From Verrucomicrobiota bacterium (GTDB taxonomy: Bacteria; Verrucomicrobiota; Verrucomicrobiia; Chthoniobacterales; UBA10450), in NCBI GenBank assembly GCA_003218815.1, contig QHON01000154.1, forward strand, positions 1 through 8,484: DNA of 8,484 bases, given 5' to 3'. Positions 1 through 5,395 of this stretch are shown piece by piece. Position 1 is the stretch's first letter. Every line of letters begins with the position of its first letter. Made by a program: the position numbers and the translations under genes. The notes under the pieces were generated by a model, which was not told the origin of the DNA, made no database searches, and saw nothing but the letters and a program-made list of their open reading frames with translations.

Positions 1-276
1 AGTGAAATCCTGCAAAACAATCCGCGCGACGACGAACGGAATTTCGTCATTCGCCGGTGCTTTTGCGTTCCAGTTTGCCAGTGTCTCGACGTCCTTGCGG
101 CGGACTTTCTTGCCATCGCAGTTTCGCAGCACGGACTCGAGCACAATGCGAATACTCACTGGCAGGCGCGAAATTTTGCCCACGCCTTGTTCCTCCAACG
201 CCGGCAGGGAATGCAAGTATCCTTCACGGCCGTTGCCCGCGTCGAACTTTTTGAGCGTTTTGAATTCGTTCGTCAT
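1..276 (-). CDS. acnA: Aconitate hydratase A, N-terminal fragment (runs off window)
   Basis: Aconitase interconverts citrate and isocitrate in the TCA cycle using a [4Fe-4S] cluster. Only the first 92 codons are present; the frame is still open at base 1. The translation matches the N-terminus of the AcnA/IRP1 family: a YLHSLPALEE block near residues 20-29, ISRLPVSIRIVLESVLRNCD at residues 35-54 and the conserved VLQDFT at residues 87-92. The cluster cysteines and catalytic residues lie outside the window. I chose ATG 276-274. A second in-frame ATG at 291-289 is possible, but it lies inside the arm of a palindromic repeat (287-395), so it is probably an accident of that insertion. Neither start has a convincing Shine-Dalgarno sequence. 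The upstream neighbour on the same strand is a peroxiredoxin 136 bp away; joint transcription is possible but the repeat lies between them. Family assignment is confident; the exact start is less so. Confidence 0.9.
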   Translation of the reverse strand, partial: MTNEFKTLKKFDAGNGREGYLHSLPALEEQGVGKISRLPVSIRIVLESVLRNCDGKKVRRKDVETLANWNAKAPANDEIPFVVARIVLQDFT

Positions 277-286
277 CTTCAGCTTG

Positions 287-395
287 GTCATCCTGAGCGA
301 ACGCGAAGGACCTCCAACAGACTCATAAGGACACGCCCATTATCTCGAGTGATCCAAGCTTCGATTGTGAGGTCCCTCACTTCGTTCGGGAAGAC
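287..395. repeat. Imperfect palindromic repeat upstream of acnA
   Basis: The left arm (287-314) and right arm (369-395) are imperfect inverted copies of a 27-28 base sequence. The left arm reads GTCATCCTGAGCG then AACGCGAAGGACCTC; the reverse complement of the right arm reads GTCTTCCCGAACGAAG then TGAGGGACCTC. About 54 bases separate them. The arms resemble the 'TCATCCTGAGCGAAG..GGA' type of dispersed repeat that I recall from soil bacteria; family membership is from memory. The element fills most of the gap between the peroxiredoxin stop and the acnA start and could fold into a large hairpin in a transcript from either strand. Confidence 0.65.
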
Positions 396-412
396 AATGC
401 AGCGTGTGCGAG

Positions 413-907
413 TCATTTTAATTCCGCCAGTCTCGATTTGATCTTGTCGAAGTTCGGAAGCTGTTTGGCGTCGTCGTTGCTCTCCGCGTATTGAACCACG
501 CCGTTCTTGTCGATGATGAATGCGGAACGCTTGGCCACGCCGGCCATTCCGAGATTGAGTTGCGGGAGGAAGGAATCGTACATCACGTCGTACGCTTTTG
601 CGGCTTTGTGCTCGTAGTCGCTGAGCAGCGGGACCGTGATCTTCTCTTTTTGTGCCCAGGCTTCCTGTGCAAATGGATTGTCGCCGCTGATTCCGTAAAC
701 GGCAGCGTTCATATTACTGTAGGCAGATAGCCCATTGCTCACGTCACACATTTCTGTCGTGCAAGTACCGGTGAAAGCCATTGGAAAGAAAAGCAGCAGC
801 GTATTTTTCTTTCCGAAATTGTCGCTCAACTTGACCTGCTTCGGTCCATCGGCGGTCTTGGTCGATAATATGAAATCTGGCGCTTTGGTTCCGACTGTGA
901 GTGGCAT
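413..907 (-). CDS. Peroxiredoxin (AhpC/TSA superfamily, BCP/AhpE-like)
   Basis: A thiol peroxidase of 164 residues, expected to reduce hydrogen peroxide and organic hydroperoxides in the cytoplasm. The active-site motif PMAFTGTC (residues 42-49) gives the peroxidatic cysteine as C49, with T46 in the usual place. A second cysteine, C54, sits five residues later, the CxxxxC spacing of atypical 2-Cys BCP-type enzymes, so it may be the resolving cysteine. R127 in the KRSAFIID strand fits the conserved active-site arginine. The N-terminal APDF (9-12) is also typical of the family, and the length is normal. ATG 907-905 is well supported by GGAGGA six bases upstream and a sigma70-like promoter behind it. 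The gene is divergent from the DUF456 gene and lies upstream of acnA, which may be meaningful because aconitase clusters are sensitive to oxidation. BCP versus AhpE subfamily is unresolved, so no symbol is given. Confidence 0.93.
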   Translation of the reverse strand: MPLTVGTKAPDFILSTKTADGPKQVKLSDNFGKKNTLLLFFPMAFTGTCTTEMCDVSNGLSAYSNMNAAVYGISGDNPFAQEAWAQKEKITVPLLSDYEHKAAKAYDVMYDSFLPQLNLGMAGVAKRSAFIIDKNGVVQYAESNDDAKQLPNFDKIKSRLAELK

Positions 908-913
908 ACTGAA

Positions 914-919
914 TCCTCC
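914..919 (-). promoter_or_regulatory. Ribosome binding site of the peroxiredoxin gene
   Basis: GGAGGA on the minus strand, six bases before ATG 907-905. It is by far the strongest Shine-Dalgarno sequence in the window; most other starts here lack one. It settles the choice of start. Confidence 0.85.
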
Positions 920-945
920 GGTTTGAAATTAATTAGCGAGATTCC

Positions 946-973
946 AGTATAAGATCGACATCTACCCGGTCAA
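946..973 (-). promoter_or_regulatory. Sigma70-like promoter for the peroxiredoxin gene
   Basis: On the minus strand TTGACC (968-973) and TATACT (946-951) are separated by 16 bases, each one mismatch from the consensus -35 and -10 hexamers. Transcription would start about 30 bases before the ATG. On the plus strand TTGAAA (923-928) and TATAAG (948-953), 19 bases apart, could be an overlapping weaker promoter for the divergent DUF456 gene, but the spacing is poor. Confidence 0.65.
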
Positions 974-1012
974 AAGGAAGATCGAGAAGCGTTACATCGG
1001 TCCATGCTTTCC

Positions 1013-1047
1013 GATTCACAATTCACGGATCACGATTCACGAATCCC
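1013..1047 (+). repeat. Degenerate 7-base tandem repeat before the DUF456 start
   Basis: Five consecutive 7-mers end at the start codon: GATTCAC, AATTCAC, GGATCAC, GATTCAC, GAATCCC. The first four differ from GATTCAC at no more than two bases; the last is more degenerate. The run occupies the place where a Shine-Dalgarno sequence would be, and none is present. Confidence 0.6.
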
Positions 1048-1536
1048 ATGGAACTCTTTTGGTGGCTGATCACGATCGTGCTTTTTGCCGTTGGGTTGAT
1101 CGGTACCGTTGCGCCGTTTTTGCCGGGAACGGCGATCATTCTGGCCGCGGCGATCATGCACCGCATCATGCTTGGCCCGGAGAAAAGTATCGGTTGGCGG
1201 GCCATCTCCATTCTTGTGCTCCTTACGCTCGCAACGTATGCGCTCGATTTTCTGAGCGGTTACTTTGGTGCCAAGTATTTTGGAGCGACCAAATGGGGGA
1301 TGCTCGGCGCCATTCTTGGCGCACTCATCGGCATCTTTTTCGGAATAATTGGCTTGTTTGTTGGACCGGTGATTGGCGCGATCCTGGGAGAATTCATTGC
1401 TGGAAAAAGAATGATCGCCGCTGGTCGGGCAGGCTGGGGGAGTTTGTTGGGAAATCTCGGTGGAATGATCGGCAAATTGATGATCGCGCTGGTGATGATC
1501 ACGATTTTCTTTATGACCGTGCCGCCGCCATTTTGA
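1048..1536 (+). CDS. DUF456 family integral membrane protein
   Basis: A 162-residue, very hydrophobic protein of the DUF456 family, whose biochemical role is unknown. It opens with a transmembrane segment (residues 3-22) containing GLIGTVAPFLPGT, the family's N-terminal signature. A second segment lies near 50-70, followed by FGAKYFGATKWGMLGAILG (about 72-90), then glycine-rich GxxxG helices (GALIGIFFGIIGLFVGPVIG, about 90-109). Next comes GEFIAGK (113-119), a short polar linker (RMIAAGRAGWGS) and a final segment near 138-156. No signal peptide or enzymatic motif is visible. ATG 1048 fits the family's short N-terminus (MELFWWL), and no in-frame start lies close upstream. There is no Shine-Dalgarno sequence; the preceding bases are a 7-mer repeat. 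It appears to be a single-gene unit, divergent from the peroxiredoxin and followed by rnpB. Confidence 0.88.
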   Translation: MELFWWLITIVLFAVGLIGTVAPFLPGTAIILAAAIMHRIMLGPEKSIGWRAISILVLLTLATYALDFLSGYFGAKYFGATKWGMLGAILGALIGIFFGIIGLFVGPVIGAILGEFIAGKRMIAAGRAGWGSLLGNLGGMIGKLMIALVMITIFFMTVPPPF

Positions 1537-1544
1537 GTTCTTTG

Positions 1545-1588
1545 ACAGAATGATCGGAGTTTTCTTCAAATCATTTTGTTCATTCTGT
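1545..1588. repeat. Three copies of a 9-mer, two tandem and one inverted
   Basis: ACAGAATGA (1545-1553) is the exact inverse of TCATTCTGT (1580-1588), which directly follows a near-identical TCATTTTGT (1571-1579). The inverted pair could form a 9-bp stem with a 26-base loop in the DUF456 transcript just after its stop codon. There is no T-run behind it, so it is not a standard intrinsic terminator. Confidence 0.5.
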
Positions 1589-1633
1589 GAAATCAGTTGC
1601 GTAATTCCCGCGTCTCTTTTCTTTCTAGCTGAT

Positions 1634-1642
1634 TGTGATAAA
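1634..1642 (+). promoter_or_regulatory. Possible extended -10 element of rnpB
   Basis: TGT followed by GATAAA lies about ten bases before the expected 5' end of the RNase P RNA (1652), the right distance for an extended -10 box. No good -35 hexamer is visible in the pyrimidine-rich stretch before it, so this is a tentative call. Confidence 0.35.
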
Positions 1643-1651
1643 TTGCTCGCC

Positions 1652-2058
1652 GATGGCAGATGATCGCTGGTGAGCCACAGTGGCTTGCTGGAGGAAAGTC
1701 CGAACACCATACGGCGACATGCCGCGTAAAATACGCGGGTGCTGCAGTTGTAAAATTGCGGCGACGGAAAGTGTCACAGAAAAGACACCGCCGGTTCTTT
1801 GGCAACAAAGGCACAGGCAAGGTTGAAAAGGCGAGGTAAGAGCTCACCGCTCGCGGAGCAATTCGCGAGGCAGGAAAAACCCCATGCGGTGCAAGACAAA
1901 ACAGAGGGAGGGCAGCCGGCCCGTTGATCCTCGGGTATCGTCGCATCACGATGCGCGCAAGCGTGTCGGGCGTTCAGCTCTGCGAAAATCGGAACTGGAT
2001 GAGATAAATGATCGTCGCGGCTGAGAGATCAGCCGACAGAATTCGGCTTACCGCCATC
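1652..2058 (+). ncRNA. rnpB: RNase P RNA, bacterial class A
   Basis: Catalytic RNA of RNase P, which cuts the 5' leader from precursor tRNAs. Conserved blocks appear in order: GAGGAAAGTCCG (1691-1702); GTGTCACAGAAAAGACACCG (about 1771-1790); AAGGTTGAAAAGGCGAGGTA (from about 1819) followed by AGAGCTCACCGC; GCGGTGCAAGAC (about 1886-1897); and the 3' ACAGAATTCGGCTTAC (2036-2051), which pairs with the first block to form helix P4. The ends are set by helix P1: GATGGC (1652-1657) pairs with GCCATC (2053-2058). The total of about 407 nt is normal for class A. The L15 loop (about 1874-1883) reads GGAAAAAC where E. coli has GGTAAAC, so the third base of the CCA-contacting GGU motif is altered. An intrinsic terminator follows. 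The call is secure; the ends are accurate to a few bases. Confidence 0.96.
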
Positions 2059-2070
2059 AAAACAATGAAG

Positions 2071-2107
2071 GGCGCTTTCGGAAACGAAGGCGCCTTTCGC
2101 TTTCTTT
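2071..2107 (+). terminator. Intrinsic terminator of rnpB
   Basis: GGCGCTTTCG (2071-2080) and CGAAGGCGCC (2085-2094) form a 10-bp stem with one G-U pair, closed by a GAAA tetraloop. The T-rich tail TTTCGCTTTCTTT (2095-2107) follows. It ends one base before the last base of the convergent dxs gene. On the minus strand the same stem is followed by CTTCATTGTTTTG, so it may also stop dxs transcription. Confidence 0.88.
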
Positions 2108-2108
2108 G

Positions 2109-4040
2109 TCAGGCCGCGGTTGGCCGGACGCTGGATTTTCTTCGCAAGAGCGGGAGTACCTTTTCCACCAGCGCGTCCGCAGTGATCCCATGTTTCTTTC
2201 GCAGGATCGGGACGGCGCCGTGCTCGATAAATTGATCGGGCCATCCGATCCGAACGACTGGCGTATTGATCATTTGCGAATGCAAATGCTCCATCACCGC
2301 ACATCCGAAGCCGTTGTGCAAAACGTGATCTTCGATGGTGCAGACGACTTCGACGCCGCGTGCAAAAAATTCGAGCGTGCCGGTATCAAGCGGCTTGATC
2401 CAGCGCGGATTGATGAGCGCCACAGAAACGCCTTTCTCTTCCAGTTTGCGCGCGGCTTCTTCGGCTACTTCAAACATGTTGCCCAAACCAAAGATCGCCA
2501 CGTCACGTCCGTGTTGGACCACTTCGGCCTTTCCGATCTCGAGAAGTTTGGGTTCAGCTTTGATTTGCGCACCAGTCCCAGGGCCGCGCGGGTAACGGAC
2601 GGCGATCGGACCAGCGTTGTAGTGCGCCATCGTCCAGAGCATATCGACAAATTCATCTTCATTTTTCGGCTGCATGTGCACCCAATTCGGAATGTGGCGC
2701 AGATAACCGATATCGAACAAGCCATGATGCGTTGGGCCGTCGTCACCACTTAGTCCAGCACGGTCCATACAGAGCCTGACGTTTAGTTTTTGGATCGCGA
2801 TGTCGTGAATCGCCATATCGTAGGCACGCTGAAAGAAGGTCGAATAGATCGTGAGAAACGGCGTCAGGCCCTGCGTCGCCAATCCGCACGCGAAGAGCGT
2901 GGCGTGCTCTTCGGCGATGCCCACGTCGAAGTAACGAGTCGGATGCGCCTTGGCGAAATGGGAGAGGCCGGTCCCGCTGGGCATTGCGGCGGTGATCGCA
3001 ACAAGCTTCTGATTGTGCTCTGCGAATTTCGCGAGCGTCTTTCCGATGATTTCCGAATAGGTCGGCGTCGGCGTCGGAGCGGTCTCGCCGGTCTCGAGCT
3101 TGTATTTGCCGAGGCCGTGAAATTTGTCCGGCTGTTTAATCGCCGGCTCATAGCCTTTGCCTTTCTTGGTGAGAATGTGCAGCAGAACCGGCTCATCCTG
3201 CGTCTTCAAAAACTCAAATGTCCGGATCAACAGCGGGATATCATGCCCATCGATCGGCCCGTAGTAACGCAATCCGAGTTCCTCGAAGATAACGCTCGGC
3301 ACAATCAAGCCCTTTACGCTTTCTTCGACTTTATGCGCGAACTTGGCTACTGATTTGCCGGCAATCGCCCGAACGAAATCGCGCGCTTTGTCGTGCAAAT
3401 GTGTAAACGTTGGACTTGTCGCAATGCTGTTTAGGTAGTTTGCAATCGCGCCCACGTTTTTTGCGATCGACCATTCGTTGTCGTTGAGCACGACGATAAA
3501 GCGTTTGGTATGCGATTTAACGTTGTTGAGCGCCTCGTAGCTGATGCCGCAGGTGAACGCGGCGTCGCCCGCCACGACCACGATATTCTCGTTGCCTCCG
3601 CGCAAATCGCGGCCCACCGCCATCCCGAGGCCAGCCGAAAGCGCGGTTCCCGCGTGACCGGCGCCATAGCAATCATGTTCGCTTTCGGTTCGTAAAAGAA
3701 AACCATTCAGCCCGCCGTACTGCCGCATCGTGGAAAAGCGGTCGAGACGCCCGGTAAATATCTTGTGAACGTACCCCTGATGACTGACGTCCATCACGAA
3801 TCGGTCGCGCGGCGTGTTGAAAACCCGGTGCAGCGCGATGGTCAATTCGACCACGCCGAGATTCGGACCAAGATGCCCGCCCGTTTGCGAAAGGACTTCG
3901 ATCAGCTCATCGCGCACTTCCTGCGCCAGTTGCGGCAGATCTTGTTCGCGCAGCGCTTTGATATCGGCAGGCGAACGGATCCCGTCGAGCAAGCGTTTGG
4001 GCGCCGCAGGTCCGGAGCCCTCAGAAGAGTTTGATTTCAT
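2109..4040 (-). CDS. dxs: 1-deoxy-D-xylulose-5-phosphate synthase
   Basis: Cytoplasmic, thiamin-diphosphate-dependent enzyme joining pyruvate and glyceraldehyde 3-phosphate into DXP, the first step of the MEP isoprenoid pathway and a precursor source for thiamin and pyridoxal phosphate. The 643-residue length is normal. Visible family marks are GGHLGPNLGVVELTIALH (54-71, H56), MDVSHQGYVHKIFTG (83-97), GHAGTALSAG (128-137), LNDNEWSI (185-192), GPIDGHD (261-267), FDVGIAEEHA (371-380, catalytic E377), DRAGLSGDDGPTHHG (426-440, R427 and H438) and AVRYPRG (480-486, R482). The thiamin motif, normally GDG, reads GDA at 158-160. ATG 4038-4040 overlaps the last 20 bases of xseB, and no Shine-Dalgarno sequence is visible, so translation is probably coupled to xseB. 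The gene is convergent with rnpB. Identity is secure. Confidence 0.97.
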   Translation of the reverse strand: MKSNSSEGSGPAAPKRLLDGIRSPADIKALREQDLPQLAQEVRDELIEVLSQTGGHLGPNLGVVELTIALHRVFNTPRDRFVMDVSHQGYVHKIFTGRLDRFSTMRQYGGLNGFLLRTESEHDCYGAGHAGTALSAGLGMAVGRDLRGGNENIVVVAGDAAFTCGISYEALNNVKSHTKRFIVVLNDNEWSIAKNVGAIANYLNSIATSPTFTHLHDKARDFVRAIAGKSVAKFAHKVEESVKGLIVPSVIFEELGLRYYGPIDGHDIPLLIRTFEFLKTQDEPVLLHILTKKGKGYEPAIKQPDKFHGLGKYKLETGETAPTPTPTYSEIIGKTLAKFAEHNQKLVAITAAMPSGTGLSHFAKAHPTRYFDVGIAEEHATLFACGLATQGLTPFLTIYSTFFQRAYDMAIHDIAIQKLNVRLCMDRAGLSGDDGPTHHGLFDIGYLRHIPNWVHMQPKNEDEFVDMLWTMAHYNAGPIAVRYPRGPGTGAQIKAEPKLLEIGKAEVVQHGRDVAIFGLGNMFEVAEEAARKLEEKGVSVALINPRWIKPLDTGTLEFFARGVEVVCTIEDHVLHNGFGCAVMEHLHSQMINTPVVRIGWPDQFIEHGAVPILRKKHGITADALVEKVLPLLRRKSSVRPTAA

Positions 4041-4365
4041 CAGTTGTATTTTCGGTTTCTACGACTGCGTTGGCCGGTGCTCCCGCTTCCGGCGTTGCTT
4101 CGAATTCTTTCACGATCGCCTTTCCGGCGCTGTCGCGGGCGATGATCTCGATCTTTTGCTCTGCGTTGGCAAGTCGTTTCTGACAAATTTTTACTAAACT
4201 CATTCCCTCTTCATACCGCACAATCAGATCTTCCAATGGCAGTTTGCCCGATTCCATCTGCTCAACAATCGTTTCGAGCCGATCCATCGCGCTCTCAAAG
4301 TTGAGCTCTGTCTCGCGCTGCTTCAGTTTACTGCTCACGGGCAAACGGGGAATTAAGCACAGCAC
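4021..4365 (-). CDS. xseB: Exodeoxyribonuclease VII small subunit
   Basis: XseB binds the large subunit XseA in exonuclease VII, which degrades single-stranded DNA to oligonucleotides. The core, residues 23-76, shows the helical-hairpin consensus: FESAMDRLETIVEQMESGKL, then PLEDLIVRYEEGMSLVKICQ, then KRLANAEQKIEII. A low-complexity tail of about 35 residues (rich in A, E and T) ends in DEIKLF. The start is uncertain. The frame opens at GTG 4365-4363, and another GTG at 4338-4336 (codon 10) would give the short N-terminus usual in this family; neither has a Shine-Dalgarno sequence. The 3' end overlaps dxs by 20 bases, an xseB-dxs pairing seen in several bacteria. XseA is not in the window. The upstream hairpin (4387-4424) may mark the start of a separate transcription unit. 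Confidence 0.9.
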   Translation of the reverse strand: MLCLIPRLPVSSKLKQRETELNFESAMDRLETIVEQMESGKLPLEDLIVRYEEGMSLVKICQKRLANAEQKIEIIARDSAGKAIVKEFEATPEAGAPANAVVETENTTDEIKLF

Positions 4366-4386
4366 CGCCAGAGAGAAAAGGGCGAC

Positions 4387-4424
4387 TCCTAGCCGAGCCG
4401 CTTGCCTTCACGGCTGCGCTAGGA
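4387..4424 (-). terminator. Hairpin between SnoaL-like gene and xseB (weak terminator or REP-like)
   Basis: TCCTAGC and GCTAGGA (4387-4393 and 4418-4424) form a 7-bp stem. After two mismatches it continues as AGCCG/CGGCT, around a loop of about ten bases. On the minus strand it starts 16 bases after the SnoaL-like stop codon and is followed by GTCGCCCTTTTCTC, a poor but pyrimidine-rich tail. It could terminate the upstream gene, or it may be one copy of a dispersed palindrome. Confidence 0.45.
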
Positions 4425-4440
4425 AGACAACGCCTCAACA

Positions 4441-4959
4441 TTAACGGCTATTGGCGTCCACTTTGGACAGAGGCAGCGAGGCCTGGCCAAATACGTATCG
4501 CCATCCGGTCGGACTGCGAACGTACGTGTCGCTGAACCACAACTTGTAATCGACCGGCTTGCCCTCTTGCGCTGTCTTGACCCATAAAAACGCGGTCACC
4601 ACAGCCGTATCGCCCCATACTCGCACCTTCTGAGAACCAGCTTCCTCGTCCTGGCGCTCATAGATCACTTGCTTCTCTCTCGCCGCCTTCAGCAGGTCGG
4701 CTTTGTCATAAACTTTACCGCGCCCAGTCACCAAGACGAAATCATCGGCCAAAATCTTATCCATTGTCGCGGCATCGTTCTCCTTAACTGCGGCCTGATA
4801 TTGCGTGTCTAATGCAGCAACAGTGTTTGCGTCGTCCGCGGAAGATGCATTCACTTCGGTCGTCGAAACCAAAACCGCAATTGCGCTCGCCAGCATAGTT
4901 TGCGCGAGACTTGAGAACCGCCAAAAGCGATCATGTCGGGATAGAATAAATGAGATCAC
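4441..4959 (-). CDS. Secreted NTF2/SnoaL-like (DUF4440-type) protein
   Basis: A 172-residue protein with an N-terminal export signal and one NTF2-like domain. Residues 1-39 contain a basic stretch (RHDRFWR) followed by the hydrophobic run MLASAIAVLVSTTEV. A Sec cleavage site is plausible around VNAS-SADD. Residues 45-165 fit the DUF4440/SnoaL pattern: ALDTQYQAAVKENDAATMDK, then ILADDFVLVTGRGKVYDKAD, then a strand with WGDTAVVTAFLWVK, and near the end FSDTYVRSPTGWRYVFGQAS. The fold has a small-molecule pocket, but no catalytic residue set can be named, so function is unknown. The start used is GTG 4959-4957. The ATG at codon 22 would leave a signal with no basic residues, so I prefer the longer form. 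Neither has a Shine-Dalgarno sequence. It lies between gcvH (58 bp upstream) and xseB on the same strand, with no visible functional link to either. Confidence 0.8.
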   Translation of the reverse strand: MISFILSRHDRFWRFSSLAQTMLASAIAVLVSTTEVNASSADDANTVAALDTQYQAAVKENDAATMDKILADDFVLVTGRGKVYDKADLLKAAREKQVIYERQDEEAGSQKVRVWGDTAVVTAFLWVKTAQEGKPVDYKLWFSDTYVRSPTGWRYVFGQASLPLSKVDANSR

Positions 4960-4971
4960 GTTTGGCTGTTG

Positions 4972-5000
4972 TTTAAAAGTGGGTCGAGACCAGGACTCAA
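4972..5000 (-). promoter_or_regulatory. Possible weak promoter for the SnoaL-like gene
   Basis: On the minus strand TTGAGT (4995-5000) and TTTAAA (4972-4977) are 17 bases apart, each matching four of six consensus positions. It lies between the gcvH stop and the SnoaL-like start. If active, the leader would be very short. No terminator is visible after gcvH, so read-through from gcvTH is equally possible. Confidence 0.3.
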
Positions 5001-5017
5001 CGACGTAATTTTTGTAT

Positions 5018-5395
5018 CTAGCCGATTTGTTGCCGATAAGCCGCAGCGTCTTTTAATTGCTTGAGATCGCCCGGGTCGTCGATCTTCAAAACGAAGATCC
5101 AACCTTCGCCAAACGGCTCGCGGTTAAGCAACCCGGGATCGGCTTCGAGTGCCTTATTCACCTCGACCACCGTTCCTTTCACCGGCGCATAAATGTCGCT
5201 CGCTGCTTTCACGGACTCAACCACAGCGGTGGCCTCACGCGCATTCACTTGTCGATCCATTTTCGGCAGTTCGACGTAAACCACATCAGTCAACTCCGAT
5301 TGCGCATGATCCGTGATCCCGACGCGAACATTTTCGCCTTCGCGGCGAATCCATTCGTGGGTCTCGGTATAAAGCAAATCGTCGGGGACGTTCAT
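5018..5395 (-). CDS. gcvH: Glycine cleavage system H protein
   Basis: The lipoyl carrier of the glycine cleavage complex. It shuttles the aminomethyl group from GcvP to GcvT and returns reduced lipoyl to the L protein. It has 125 residues, a normal length. It begins MNVPDDLLYTETHEWIR, and carries the GITDHAQSELTDVVYVELP block (26-44). The lipoylation motif is VVESVKAASDIYAPV (58-72), which makes K63 the modified lysine. The C-terminal GEGWIFVLKI (97-106) is also typical. ATG 5395-5393 overlaps the gcvT stop as ATGA, and no Shine-Dalgarno sequence precedes it, so translation is probably coupled to gcvT. GcvP and the L protein are not in the window. Confidence 0.96.
   Translation of the reverse strand: MNVPDDLLYTETHEWIRREGENVRVGITDHAQSELTDVVYVELPKMDRQVNAREATAVVESVKAASDIYAPVKGTVVEVNKALEADPGLLNREPFGEGWIFVLKIDDPGDLKQLKDAAAYRQQIG

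Noticed and set aside
2..328. Open frame of 108 codons on the plus strand
   Set aside because: It lies antisense to the aconitase N-terminus and the palindromic repeat, and its translation has no recognisable pattern.
1013..1047. CRISPR or other spaced repeat array
   Set aside because: The units are 7 bases, contiguous and degenerate, with no spacers.
1545..1588. Intrinsic terminator for the DUF456 gene
   Set aside because: The 9-bp stem has a 26-base loop and is followed by GAAATCAG rather than a T-run; kept only as a repeat.
1030..1710. 226-codon open frame on the minus strand
   Set aside because: It is antisense to the DUF456 gene and runs into the conserved 5' part of rnpB. The product is low-complexity and highly charged, typical of a shadow of a hydrophobic gene.
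1593..1949. 118-codon open frame on the minus strand within rnpB
   Set aside because: The stretch is covered by conserved RNase P RNA blocks on the other strand.
2106..2753. 215-codon open frame on the plus strand
   Set aside because: Antisense to the C-terminal third of dxs, whose protein motifs are unambiguous.
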